DNA of 64,000 bases from Palsa-504 sp963847965 (GTDB taxonomy: Bacteria; Actinomycetota; Actinomycetes; Streptosporangiales; Streptosporangiaceae). Location: assembly GCA_963847965.1 (NCBI GenBank), contig CAWKCG010000024.1:1-64000 (forward strand), read 5' to 3'. The notes under the pieces are model-generated. The model made no database searches. It was not told where the DNA came from and saw only the letters and a program-made list of their open reading frames with translations. Position 1 is the first letter of the stretch. Each line of letters starts with the position of its first letter. A program made the translations under genes and the position numbers. Positions 51,630 to 59,412 of the stretch are shown here, piece by piece.

Positions 51630-53501
51630 GTGACCGCAACGTCGACAGCCGTCCCGGTCAGCCTGCCCGCCGAGGGCGCGCGCCCGCTCAGCGGCCGGCG
51701 CACGGTGCTGCTGGCCGGGGTGTACTACCTGCTGGCGTCGCTGGCGGTCACGCTGTGGCTCTGGCGGGACCCGGCGTCGCGGATGGTGGCGGGCAACCCC
51801 AACGACACCGACCAGGCCGCCTGGTTCTTCCGCTACGACGCCACCGCGGTCGCGCACGCCAGGCTGCCGGCGCTGGTCACCATCGCGATGAACGCCCCGC
51901 ACGGCGTGAACGTCATGTGGAACACGTTCATGCTCCTCCCGGGGGTGCTGCTGGCGCCGGTCACGTTGCTGTTCGGGCCGCAGACCAGCCTGACCGTGCT
52001 GCTGACCGCGGGTTTCGCCGGGTCCGCGACGGCCATGTTCGCCGTGCTGCGGCGCTGGCAGGTCAGCGTCGCCGGCGCGGCGCTGGGCGCCGCGGTCTAC
52101 GGGTTCTCGGCCGCGCTGCTCCACTCGTCGCTCGGCCACTACGACCTGCAGTTCGCGGTGTTCCCGCCGCTGATCATCGACGCCGGCCTGCAACTCGCGA
52201 CCGGGCGCGCTCGCGCCGTGCGGGGCGGCGTCCGGCTCGGGCTGCTGGTGACCGCCCAGCTGCTGATCAGCGAGGAGATCCTGCTCGACTCCGCGCTGGC
52301 CGGGTTCCTGCTCGTCGCCGTGATCGCCGCCAGCCGTCCCCGCCAGGTGGCGGGAAAGATCGCGGCCGTAGCCGGCGGGCTCGGCACCGCCTCCTGCGTG
52401 GTGGCCGTGATCGCCGGCTACCCGCTGTGGGTGCAGTTCTTCGGCCCGCTGCCGCAGCACGGCAGCCCATTCATCCCCGACTTCTTCAAGAACGACCTGG
52501 CCGGCTTCGTGGTCCCCTCCTCGCTCATGGTGTTCCACACCGCGGGCAGCGCCGCCGAGGCCGCGCGGTACCAGGGCCAATTGCCGGAATACCTGGGGTA
52601 TCTGGGCTGGCCGCTGCTCGTGCTGCTGGTCCTGGCCGCGGTCAGGTTCTGGCGGCTGCTGCCGGTCCGCGCGGCCGCGGTCACCGCCACGGTGCTCGGG
52701 GTCTTCTCGCTCGGCGGCACCCTGTTGGCCAGCGGGCACGAACACGCCTGGATCAAGCTCCCGTGGTACTGGCTGCAGAGCCTGCCCGTGCTCAGCTCCG
52801 CCCTGCCGGACCGCTTCTCCATCCTCACGGACGGCGCGGCCGGCGCGCTGCTCGCCTTCTCCTTCGACGCGGCCGTGTCCGCCTTCGCCGCGTATGCGGC
52901 CGGCCGGGTCCCGCGGCTGGCCTCCGGCTGGCGGCCCGGCGCGGTGGTCATGTCCGCGTGCCTGCTGGCGGTCCTGCCGATCCTCCCGAAGCCCCTGCCG
53001 GCCGCCGCCACCACCCCGGTCCCGCCCGGCTGGTCGGCGGTGTTCGCCTCGCTGCGGCTGCCCGCGTCGGCCACGGTCCTGGTGGTACCGATCCCGATGT
53101 CCACCTTCACCGAGCCGATGCGCTGGCAGGCCGATACCGGCGAGCCTGGCTCGCTGGTGGGCGGGTACTTCATGGGCCCGGCCTGGGACGGGAAGGCCTA
53201 CATCGACGGAGATGGCACCCCGCAGGCCGGCCGGTACCTCAATTTCCTGTGGGCCGAGTCGGGGGCCGGGCTGCCCGCGTGGCTGGGCTCCGGAATACCG
53301 GCCAGCGCGTACGCGCGGCCCGGGAGCCTGCTGCCGGTCAAGGCGGTGAGCCTGCAGCAGATGCGCGCGCAGATCGCGGCCTGGCGGGTGGCGGCCATCG
53401 TCGCGGTCGCCGCGCGGAATTCGGTGCTCGGCGACTACCTCACCGTGCTCCTCGGGCCGCCGCAGGTCGCCGCGGGCGACGTCCTCGCCTGGCGCGCGTA
53501 G
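51630..53501 (+). CDS. Polytopic membrane protein, GT-C glycosyltransferase-like
   Basis: This 623-residue protein has about 10-12 hydrophobic spans. A first span (TVLLAGVYYLLASLAVTLWL) is followed by an acidic extracytoplasmic loop (GNPNDTDQAAWFFRYDATAV) and NAPHGVNVMWNTFMLLPGVL, a layout seen in GT-C enzymes that use polyprenyl-linked sugars. The last ~170 residues form a soluble domain. Exact family unassigned. GTG 51630 has no ribosome site but has TATCCT six bases upstream. Two glycosyltransferase-type genes in tandem suggest cell-envelope work. Confidence 0.8.
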   Translation: MTATSTAVPVSLPAEGARPLSGRRTVLLAGVYYLLASLAVTLWLWRDPASRMVAGNPNDTDQAAWFFRYDATAVAHARLPALVTIAMNAPHGVNVMWNTFMLLPGVLLAPVTLLFGPQTSLTVLLTAGFAGSATAMFAVLRRWQVSVAGAALGAAVYGFSAALLHSSLGHYDLQFAVFPPLIIDAGLQLATGRARAVRGGVRLGLLVTAQLLISEEILLDSALAGFLLVAVIAASRPRQVAGKIAAVAGGLGTASCVVAVIAGYPLWVQFFGPLPQHGSPFIPDFFKNDLAGFVVPSSLMVFHTAGSAAEAARYQGQLPEYLGYLGWPLLVLLVLAAVRFWRLLPVRAAAVTATVLGVFSLGGTLLASGHEHAWIKLPWYWLQSLPVLSSALPDRFSILTDGAAGALLAFSFDAAVSAFAAYAAGRVPRLASGWRPGAVVMSACLLAVLPILPKPLPAAATTPVPPGWSAVFASLRLPASATVLVVPIPMSTFTEPMRWQADTGEPGSLVGGYFMGPAWDGKAYIDGDGTPQAGRYLNFLWAESGAGLPAWLGSGIPASAYARPGSLLPVKAVSLQQMRAQIAAWRVAAIVAVAARNSVLGDYLTVLLGPPQVAAGDVLAWRA

Positions 53502-53541
53502 GCCCGTAACGCCCGCCCGGGCGGTGTGAGAGGCTGCCGGG

Positions 53542-54807
53542 ATGGCGGCGTTGAGCGTCGGGTGCGTGGCGGCCGCGGCGGCTTGGGTGTACCTGGTCCT
53601 CGGGCACGGCCGGTACTGGCTGACCGGCGAGCGCCTGCCGCGTGCCGCTGTCACGCCCGCCCGGTGGCCGAGGGTAGCGGCGGTCATCCCGGCCAGGAAC
53701 GAGGCCGAGATGCTGCCGTCCACCCTGCCGACGCTGCTCAGGCAGGACTACCCGGGCATGCTCACCGTCATCCTGGTCGACGACTGCAGTTCGGACGGCA
53801 CGGCCGAGGTCGCGGAGAAGCTCGGGCGCGAGGCAGGCCGCGACGGGCGGGACCTCCAGGTGGTGGCGGGCGCGCCGCCGCCCCCCGGCTGGGCCGGGAA
53901 GGTGTGGGCCATGGCCCAGGGCCTGCGGGCGGCTGGGGCCTGGCCGGAATACGTGCTCTTCACCGACGCCGATATCGCCTGGGATCCGGGCGCGCTGCGG
54001 GGTCTGGTCGTCGCGGCTGAGGGCGATGACCGGGATCTCGTCTCGCAGATGGCGCTGCTGCGGACGGCCACGTGTTGGGAGCGCGTTGTCGTCCCCGCCT
54101 TCGTGTACTTCTTCGCGCAGCTATATCCGTTCCAACGGGTCAACGTGCCCGGTTCGCGCACGGCGGCGGCCGCCGGGGGGTGCATGCTGGTCCGCCGCGA
54201 CGCCCTTGAACGGTCCGGTGGACTGGCGCCGATCAGCGGCGCCCGCATCGACGACGTGGCCCTCAGCCGGCTCATCAAGCGCCAGCGGGGGCGTACCTGG
54301 CTCGGCCTGTCGACGGCCGTGGTGAGCGTGCGGCCTTATCCGAGGCTGGCCAGCCTGTGGCACATGGTGGCCAGGTCCGCGTACATCCAGCTGAACTACT
54401 CACCGTGGCTGCTGGCCGGGACCATCGCCGGGCTGATGTTCCTGTACGTGCTGCCGCCCGCGGGAGCGATCGCCGGGCTGGCGGCGGGCGCCGCGACCGC
54501 TCCCGCGGCGCTCGCCGCGGGAGCGGGCCTGGCCGGCTGGGCCCTGATGTCGCTGACCTACCTGCCCATGCTGAGGCTGTACCGCCTGTCGCCGCTGCGC
54601 GCGCCCGGGCTGCCGCTGATCGCCATGCTCTACGCGGCGATGACCGTCGACTCCGCGCGCCGGCACTACGCGGGGCGCGGCGCCGAATGGAAGGGCCGGA
54701 CGGAGCGGTTACGCTGCTGCCGTGGCAGGCAGACTATGGGCAGACGAGCCGTTACGGCACGCGGGATGATGGGCGTGGCCCCAGGCAGTCAATCCACGGG
54801 AAGGTGA
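53542..54807 (+). CDS. hpnB: HpnB-like family 2 glycosyltransferase
   Basis: This 421-residue membrane-anchored GT2 enzyme has an N-terminal span and VAAVIPARNEAEMLPSTLPT, LLRQDYPG, VILVDDCSSDGTAEVAEKL (nucleotide and metal site), PPGWAGKVWAMAQGL, YVLFTDADIAWDPGAL (DxD) and RIDDVALSRLIKRQ. C-terminal spans follow. The combination matches the hopene-associated glycosyltransferase HpnB. The final ~30 Arg/Gly-rich residues after EWKGRTERL exceed the normal length. No other hopanoid genes are in the window, so the role is not confirmed. Confidence 0.85.
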   Translation: MAALSVGCVAAAAAWVYLVLGHGRYWLTGERLPRAAVTPARWPRVAAVIPARNEAEMLPSTLPTLLRQDYPGMLTVILVDDCSSDGTAEVAEKLGREAGRDGRDLQVVAGAPPPPGWAGKVWAMAQGLRAAGAWPEYVLFTDADIAWDPGALRGLVVAAEGDDRDLVSQMALLRTATCWERVVVPAFVYFFAQLYPFQRVNVPGSRTAAAAGGCMLVRRDALERSGGLAPISGARIDDVALSRLIKRQRGRTWLGLSTAVVSVRPYPRLASLWHMVARSAYIQLNYSPWLLAGTIAGLMFLYVLPPAGAIAGLAAGAATAPAALAAGAGLAGWALMSLTYLPMLRLYRLSPLRAPGLPLIAMLYAAMTVDSARRHYAGRGAEWKGRTERLRCCRGRQTMGRRAVTARGMMGVAPGSQSTGR

Positions 54808-54811
54808 GCAA

Positions 54812-55897
54812 GTGACGATCAGCGTTCAGGGCGTCGTGGCACGCGGTAAGGGCGAGCCGGTAGAGCTGACCACCGTCCTCGTGCCGGAACCCGGGCCGGG
54901 CGAGGCGCTCGTCGGCGTGCAGGCCTGCGGGGTATGCCACACCGACCTGCACTACAAGGAAGGCGGCATCGGCGACGACTTTCCCTACCTGCTCGGGCAC
55001 GAGGCGGCCGGCGTGGTGGAGGCCGTCGGCCCGGACGTGACCGACGTGGCGCCCGGCGACTTCGTCATCCTCAACTGGCGCGCCGTATGCGGGCGGTGCC
55101 GGGCCTGCAGCCGCGGCCGGCCGTGGTACTGCTTCAGCACCCACAACGCGAGCCAGAAGATGACGCTCGAGGACGGCACCCCGCTGTCCCCCGCGCTCGG
55201 CATCGGCGCGTTCGCGGCCAAGACCCTCGTCGCCTCGGGCCAGTGCACCAAGGTCAACCCGGCCATCGGCGCGACCACCGCGGGGCTGCTCGGCTGCGGC
55301 GTGATGGCAGGCCTGGGCGCGGCGCTCAACACGGGCGGCGTCACCAGGGGCGACAGCGTGGCGGTCATCGGCTGCGGCGGCGTGGGCGACGGCGCGATAC
55401 TCGGGGCCCGGCTGGCCGGCGCCCGGACGATCATCGCGGTCGACGTGGACGACAGGAAGCTGGACTGGGCCCGCGGATTCGGCGCCACCAACGTGGTCAA
55501 TTCGCGCACCACCGATCCTGTCGCCCGGATCAGGGAGCTGACCGGCGGATTCGGCGCGGACGTGGTGATCGAGGCGATCGGCCTGCCCGAGACCTACGAG
55601 CAGGCCTTCTACGCGCGCGACCTGGCCGGGACGGTGGTCCTGGTGGGTGTCCCGACGCCGGAGATGCGGCTGGACCTGCCGCTGCTCGACGTGTTCGGCC
55701 GCGGCGGGGCGCTCAAGTCCTCCTGGTACGGTGACTGCCTGCCGAGCCGCGACTTCCCGATGCTCGTGGACCTGCACCTGGCCGGTCGCCTGCCGCTGGA
55801 CAAGTTCGTGTCGGAGACGATCTCGCTCGGCGACGTGGAGGAGGCGTTCGCCAAGATGGGCCGCGGCGAGGTGCTGCGGAGCGTCGTGACCCTGTGA
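54812..55897 (+). CDS. mscR: S-(hydroxymethyl)mycothiol dehydrogenase
   Basis: This zinc alcohol dehydrogenase (361 residues) oxidises the adduct of formaldehyde with mycothiol, the actinobacterial low-molecular-weight thiol. Catalytic zinc ligands are in ACGVCHTDLHYKEGG and FPYLLGHEAAGVVE; structural-zinc cysteines are in CGRCRACSRGRPWYC. The NAD site is VAVIGCGGVGDGAILGARLA, and FVILNWRAVCG and SSWYGDCLPSRDFPML are typical of MscR. GTG 54812 follows GGGAAGGTGAG. In many relatives a metallo-hydrolase gene comes next; here repeat copy B and a sulfotransferase-like gene follow instead. Confidence 0.95.
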   Translation: MTISVQGVVARGKGEPVELTTVLVPEPGPGEALVGVQACGVCHTDLHYKEGGIGDDFPYLLGHEAAGVVEAVGPDVTDVAPGDFVILNWRAVCGRCRACSRGRPWYCFSTHNASQKMTLEDGTPLSPALGIGAFAAKTLVASGQCTKVNPAIGATTAGLLGCGVMAGLGAALNTGGVTRGDSVAVIGCGGVGDGAILGARLAGARTIIAVDVDDRKLDWARGFGATNVVNSRTTDPVARIRELTGGFGADVVIEAIGLPETYEQAFYARDLAGTVVLVGVPTPEMRLDLPLLDVFGRGGALKSSWYGDCLPSRDFPMLVDLHLAGRLPLDKFVSETISLGDVEEAFAKMGRGEVLRSVVTL

Positions 55898-55922
55898 GCG
55901 AGCCAAAGGGGCGCGGTGCTGC

Positions 55923-56020
55923 CTGGACTGAGGAGCGACGAAGGAGCGACGAGGGAAGGAAGCACCAGTGAAGGGGGATGGGGAGGTGGGCGGGGCCCCG
56001 GAGGCGAGCGGGAGAACACT
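55923..56020 (+). repeat. Dispersed ~95-bp G-rich repeat, copy B
   Basis: Second copy of the element at 22-116. Its 3' end, GCGAGCGGGAGA then ACACT, lies immediately before GTG 56021 and supplies the ribosome-binding site (GGGAGA) of the sulfotransferase-like gene. It also holds GTGAAGGGGG and GGGGAGGTGGG. Confidence 0.82.
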
Positions 56021-56803
56021 GTGAGTGCCAACGGCACGGATCCGGCGGGCCCCGCCACCCGCATCGCGATGTGGTCGGGGCCGCGGACCGTGTCCACGGC
56101 GCTGATGCGGGCCTGGGAGAACCGCCCGGACACTGTGGTCACCGACGAGCCGCTGTACGCCTTCTACCTGGACCGCACCGGCCTGGACCATCCGGGGCGG
56201 GAGGAGGTGATCGCGAGCCAGCCCACCGACTGGCGGGTCGTGCTGGCCGGGCTCACCGGCGGCCCGCTGCCGCCCGGGGTGACCGTCAGCTACGCCAAGC
56301 ACATGACGCATCACCTGCTCCCCGAGGTGGACCGCGCCGCGCTCGCCCCGCTCCGGCACGCGCACCTGATCAGGGACCCGCGCGAGCTGCTCGCCTCGTA
56401 CGCCAGGGTCCGCACCGAGCCGTCCCTGGACGACCTGGGCCTGCGCCAGCAGGCGGAGATCTTCGAGACGTTCGGGGGGCCCGTCGTCGACTCCCGCGAC
56501 CTGCTCACCGAGCCCGAAGGGATCCTGCGCGCCCTGTGCCACGCCCTGGACGTGCCGTTTCACACCAGGATGCTGTCCTGGCCGGCCGGCCCGCGGGACA
56601 GCGACGGGGTGTGGGCGCCTTACTGGTACGCCAGCGTGCACGCCTCCACCGGCTTCTCGGCGTACCGGCCGCCGGGCGAGGGGTCCGACCCGCTGCCCGG
56701 CCGCCTCGAGCCCCTCGCCCGGCGGTGCCTGCCGTACTTCTCGCGGCTGCACCAGTACCGCATTTCTCCCCTGGGAGGCAGACGTGCTGCAGGTCTTCGA
56801 TGA
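56021..56803 (+). CDS. Sulfotransferase-like protein
   Basis: This 260-residue protein has a PAPS-sulfotransferase-type P-loop fold. IAMWSGPRTVSTALMRAWEN corresponds to the 5'-phosphosulfate loop, and HLIRDPRELLASYARVR to the 3'-phosphate site. Members of this branch are found next to class IV aminotransferases, as here (20-base overlap with the next gene). Whether it transfers sulfate is unknown. GTG 56021 begins right after repeat copy B, whose end gives the ribosome site. Confidence 0.85.
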   Translation: MSANGTDPAGPATRIAMWSGPRTVSTALMRAWENRPDTVVTDEPLYAFYLDRTGLDHPGREEVIASQPTDWRVVLAGLTGGPLPPGVTVSYAKHMTHHLLPEVDRAALAPLRHAHLIRDPRELLASYARVRTEPSLDDLGLRQQAEIFETFGGPVVDSRDLLTEPEGILRALCHALDVPFHTRMLSWPAGPRDSDGVWAPYWYASVHASTGFSAYRPPGEGSDPLPGRLEPLARRCLPYFSRLHQYRISPLGGRRAAGLR

Positions 56804-57683
56804 GCGCAACCGCGACCTCATCGTCAGCGTGGCCGGCAAGCTCACCCACCGTGACCGGGCGGCGGTGAGCCCGTTCGATTCGGCCGTCCAGGGCGGTGAC
56901 GCGGTCTGGGAGGGGCTCAGGCTCTACGACGGGAAGATCTTCCGGCTGGACGCGCACCTGGCCCGGCTGCGCGCCTCCGCCCGGGCGCTGGCGTTCGAGC
57001 AGGTCCCCTCCGACGAGGAGATCACCGATGAGATCCGGCGCACGCTGGCCGCGAACGGCATGCGGGACGGCGTCCACGTCAGGCTCACCCTCACCCGCGG
57101 GGTCAAGATCACTTCGGGCATGGATCCCAGGCTGAACACGTCCGGGCCGACGCTGATCGTGCTCGCCGAGTACAAGCAGCCGGTCTACGACGCCTCCGGC
57201 ATCGCTCTGATCACCGCCAGCGTCCGCCGCCCGGCGCCGGACTGCCTGGACCCGAAGATCCACCACAACAACCTGCTGCCGTCGATCCTGGCCAAGATCG
57301 AGGCGAACGCGGCCGGCGCCGACGACGCGGTGATGCTCGACCACCGCGGCTTCATCGCGGAGACCAACGCGACGAACATCTTCATGGTGACCGGCGGGAC
57401 GCTCGCCACGCCCACCTCCGTGTCCTGCCCCGAGGGCGTCACCAGGGGAGCGGTCCTGGACCTGGCCGCCTCGGCCGCGATCGCCTGCCAGCCGGGCGAC
57501 TACACCCTGCCCCAGCTGTACACCGCCGAGGAGGTCTTCGTGACCGGCACCATGGGCGGCCTGGCGCCCGTCGTCAAGGTCGACGGCCGCGTCATCGGCG
57601 ACGGCACCCAGGGACCGGTGACCAAGCGCCTGGTCGCCCTGTTCGCCGAGCTCACCGCGACCACCGGCACCCCGGTCGCCTAG
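56784..57683 (+). CDS. Class IV aminotransferase (branched-chain/D-amino acid type)
   Basis: This 299-residue PLP enzyme has VSPFDSAVQGGDAVWEGLRL, YDGKIFRLDAHLARL, the PLP-lysine region CLDPKIHHNNLLPSILAKIE, GFIAETNATNIFMV, and EEVFVTGTMGGLAPV. These are the hallmarks of fold-type IV transaminases such as IlvE or D-alanine transaminase; substrate not resolved. GTG 56784 lies within the sulfotransferase-like gene after GGGAGG, so the two are coupled. Confidence 0.92.
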   Translation: MLQVFDERNRDLIVSVAGKLTHRDRAAVSPFDSAVQGGDAVWEGLRLYDGKIFRLDAHLARLRASARALAFEQVPSDEEITDEIRRTLAANGMRDGVHVRLTLTRGVKITSGMDPRLNTSGPTLIVLAEYKQPVYDASGIALITASVRRPAPDCLDPKIHHNNLLPSILAKIEANAAGADDAVMLDHRGFIAETNATNIFMVTGGTLATPTSVSCPEGVTRGAVLDLAASAAIACQPGDYTLPQLYTAEEVFVTGTMGGLAPVVKVDGRVIGDGTQGPVTKRLVALFAELTATTGTPVA

Positions 57684-57705
57684 GTTCCGCGGTCGCCTAG
57701 GTTCC
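57673..57705 (+). repeat. Short tandem duplication over the aminotransferase stop codon
   Basis: CGGTCGCCTAGGTTCC occurs at 57673-57688 and again at 57690-57705. The first copy contains the functional TAG; the second repeats the last two codons and stop after it. Confidence 0.85.
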
Positions 57706-57733
57706 CGGGGCCGGTCACCACCGGTCGTTCGGC

Positions 57734-58426
57734 TTAATGGTCTTTGATCTTCCCGTCCTCGAGTTCCAGGACGGAATCGGCGATATCGATGAGGTTCGGG
57801 TCGTGGGTGGCGACCAGGGCGGTCACGCCCTCGGACTGCACCACCGCGCGCAGCAGGCGCATGATCTGCTTACCGGTCTCGGAATCGAGCTGGCCGGTGG
57901 GCTCGTCGGCCAGCAGCACCTGCGGGCTGCCCGCCAGCGCCCTGGCGATCGCGACCCGCTGCTGCTGGCCGCCGGACAGCTCGGCGGGCCGCTGCTTGGC
58001 GTGCTCGCCGAGGCCCACGATGTCCAGCATGAGCCGCACCCGGTCCTCGCGTTCCCTGGGGGCCACCCCGGCGATCCGCAGTGGCACCCCGACGTTCTCC
58101 GCCGCCGACAAGATCGGGATAAGGCCGAACGACTGGAAGATGAACGCCACCGACGTGCGCCGCAGCCGCATCCGCTCGTGCTCGGACATGGCCGTCACCT
58201 CGTGGTCCGCGACCCGGACGCTGCCCCCGTCCGGCAGGTCGAGCCCGCCGACGATGTTGAGCAGGGTGGTCTTCCCCGATCCCGACCGGCCGCGCAGCGC
58301 CACCAGCTGGCCGGCCTCGACGGTGAAGGAGACGCCGCGCAGGGCGTGGGTGGCCGTGCGGCCGCTGCCGAACGTGCGGGTGATCCCGTCGACGTCCAGC
58401 ATGGTCGTGGTCAGGGTCGCGTTCAC
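57734..58426 (-). CDS. ABC transporter ATPase (MacB/LolD type)
   Basis: This 230-residue ATP-binding subunit has Walker A LRGRSGSGKTTLLN, the Q-loop region FIFQSFGLIPILSAAENVGV, signature LSGGQQQRVAIARAL, Walker B VLLADEPTGQLD and the H-loop ATHD. It is of the type that works with FtsX-like permeases in tripartite or lipoprotein-type exporters. GTG 58426 overlaps the preceding ATPase stop by four bases. It is the last gene of the minus-strand ABC cluster. Confidence 0.95.
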   Translation of the reverse strand: MNATLTTTMLDVDGITRTFGSGRTATHALRGVSFTVEAGQLVALRGRSGSGKTTLLNIVGGLDLPDGGSVRVADHEVTAMSEHERMRLRRTSVAFIFQSFGLIPILSAAENVGVPLRIAGVAPREREDRVRLMLDIVGLGEHAKQRPAELSGGQQQRVAIARALAGSPQVLLADEPTGQLDSETGKQIMRLLRAVVQSEGVTALVATHDPNLIDIADSVLELEDGKIKDH

Positions 58427-59394
58427 CGGGACTCCCCTGGGTCTGCCGCATCCTCGGGTTTCCTTGGTTCGGCCGGTTCGCGCCGGTCCGGCCAGACGCC
58501 GATGTGGTCGGGCTCGGCTTCCAGCCGGACCAGGCCGCGCATGCCGAGCGGCTCGGTCATCTCACGCGGCAACTGCAGGCGCCCGGCCCGGTCCAGCACC
58601 GCGTACTCGACGGCGTGCTGCGCCGCCTGGCTGCCGAGCACCTGCCGGTGGGTCTCGGTGCTGGTGCGCCCGTCCCTGATCGCGATGGTCCGGCGCACCA
58701 CCCCCGACACGGCCGGGTCGTGCGTGACGATGAGCACGGTGACGCCGAGTTCGGCGTTGGCCTTCTGCAGCGCGCTGAACACCTCGGCCGCGGTGACCGT
58801 GTCGAGCTCGCCGGTGGGCTCGTCGGCCAGCAGCACCTTGGGGTTGTTGACCAGGGCGACCGCGATCGCGGCCCGCTGCTGCTCACCGCCGGACATCTGG
58901 TCCGGCCTGCGGTTCCTGCAGTCGCCGAGGCCGAGCAGTTCGAGCAGTTCGGCGGCGTGCGTGCGGCGCGCCCTGGGCCCGCCGCCCGCCAGGCGCATCG
59001 GCAGCTCGACGTTCTGCTGCGCGGTCAGGTAGGGGAGCAGGTTGCGCGAGGTCTGCTGCCAGATGAAGCCCACGACGCGCCGGCGGTAGGCCAGCCGCTG
59101 GCGCTGGCTCATCGCCGCCAGGTCGTACCCCGCCACCCGGACCGAGCCCGCGGTGGGGGTGTCCAGCCCGGCCAGGATGTTCATCAGGGTCGACTTGCCG
59201 CTGCCTGAGGCGCCCACCAGCGCGACGACCTCGCCCTCGTCCACCAGCAGGTCGAGCCCCTGCAGCGCCTGGACCTCGATGCCCGCCGCGATGTAGATGC
59301 GCACCAGCCGGTCGCACACGATCAGTGAGCCCGCGCCGTAGTCGCGGTGCTGTCGCGCCGCTTCCGCGCCCAGGTCCGAGACGCTGGTGCCCAT
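58423..59394 (-). CDS. ABC transporter ATPase with AbrB-like C-terminal extension
   Basis: This second ATPase has 323 residues. The nucleotide domain (~25-245) shows LVGASGSGKSTLMNILAG, MSGGEQQRAAIAVAL and VLLADEPTGELD. The last ~75 residues hold EYAVLDRAGRLQLPREMTEP followed by LGMRGLVRLEAEPDHIGVW, which resembles a SpoVT/AbrB swapped-hairpin fold, a domain usually involved in DNA or protein binding. ATG 59394 lies 19 bases after the broken permease. With the other ATPase it could form a heterodimer serving the two duplicated permeases. Confidence 0.93.
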   Translation of the reverse strand: MGTSVSDLGAEAARQHRDYGAGSLIVCDRLVRIYIAAGIEVQALQGLDLLVDEGEVVALVGASGSGKSTLMNILAGLDTPTAGSVRVAGYDLAAMSQRQRLAYRRRVVGFIWQQTSRNLLPYLTAQQNVELPMRLAGGGPRARRTHAAELLELLGLGDCRNRRPDQMSGGEQQRAAIAVALVNNPKVLLADEPTGELDTVTAAEVFSALQKANAELGVTVLIVTHDPAVSGVVRRTIAIRDGRTSTETHRQVLGSQAAQHAVEYAVLDRAGRLQLPREMTEPLGMRGLVRLEAEPDHIGVWPDRREPAEPRKPEDAADPGESR

Positions 59395-59412
59395 TGGATG
59401 CCTCCCTCTTTC

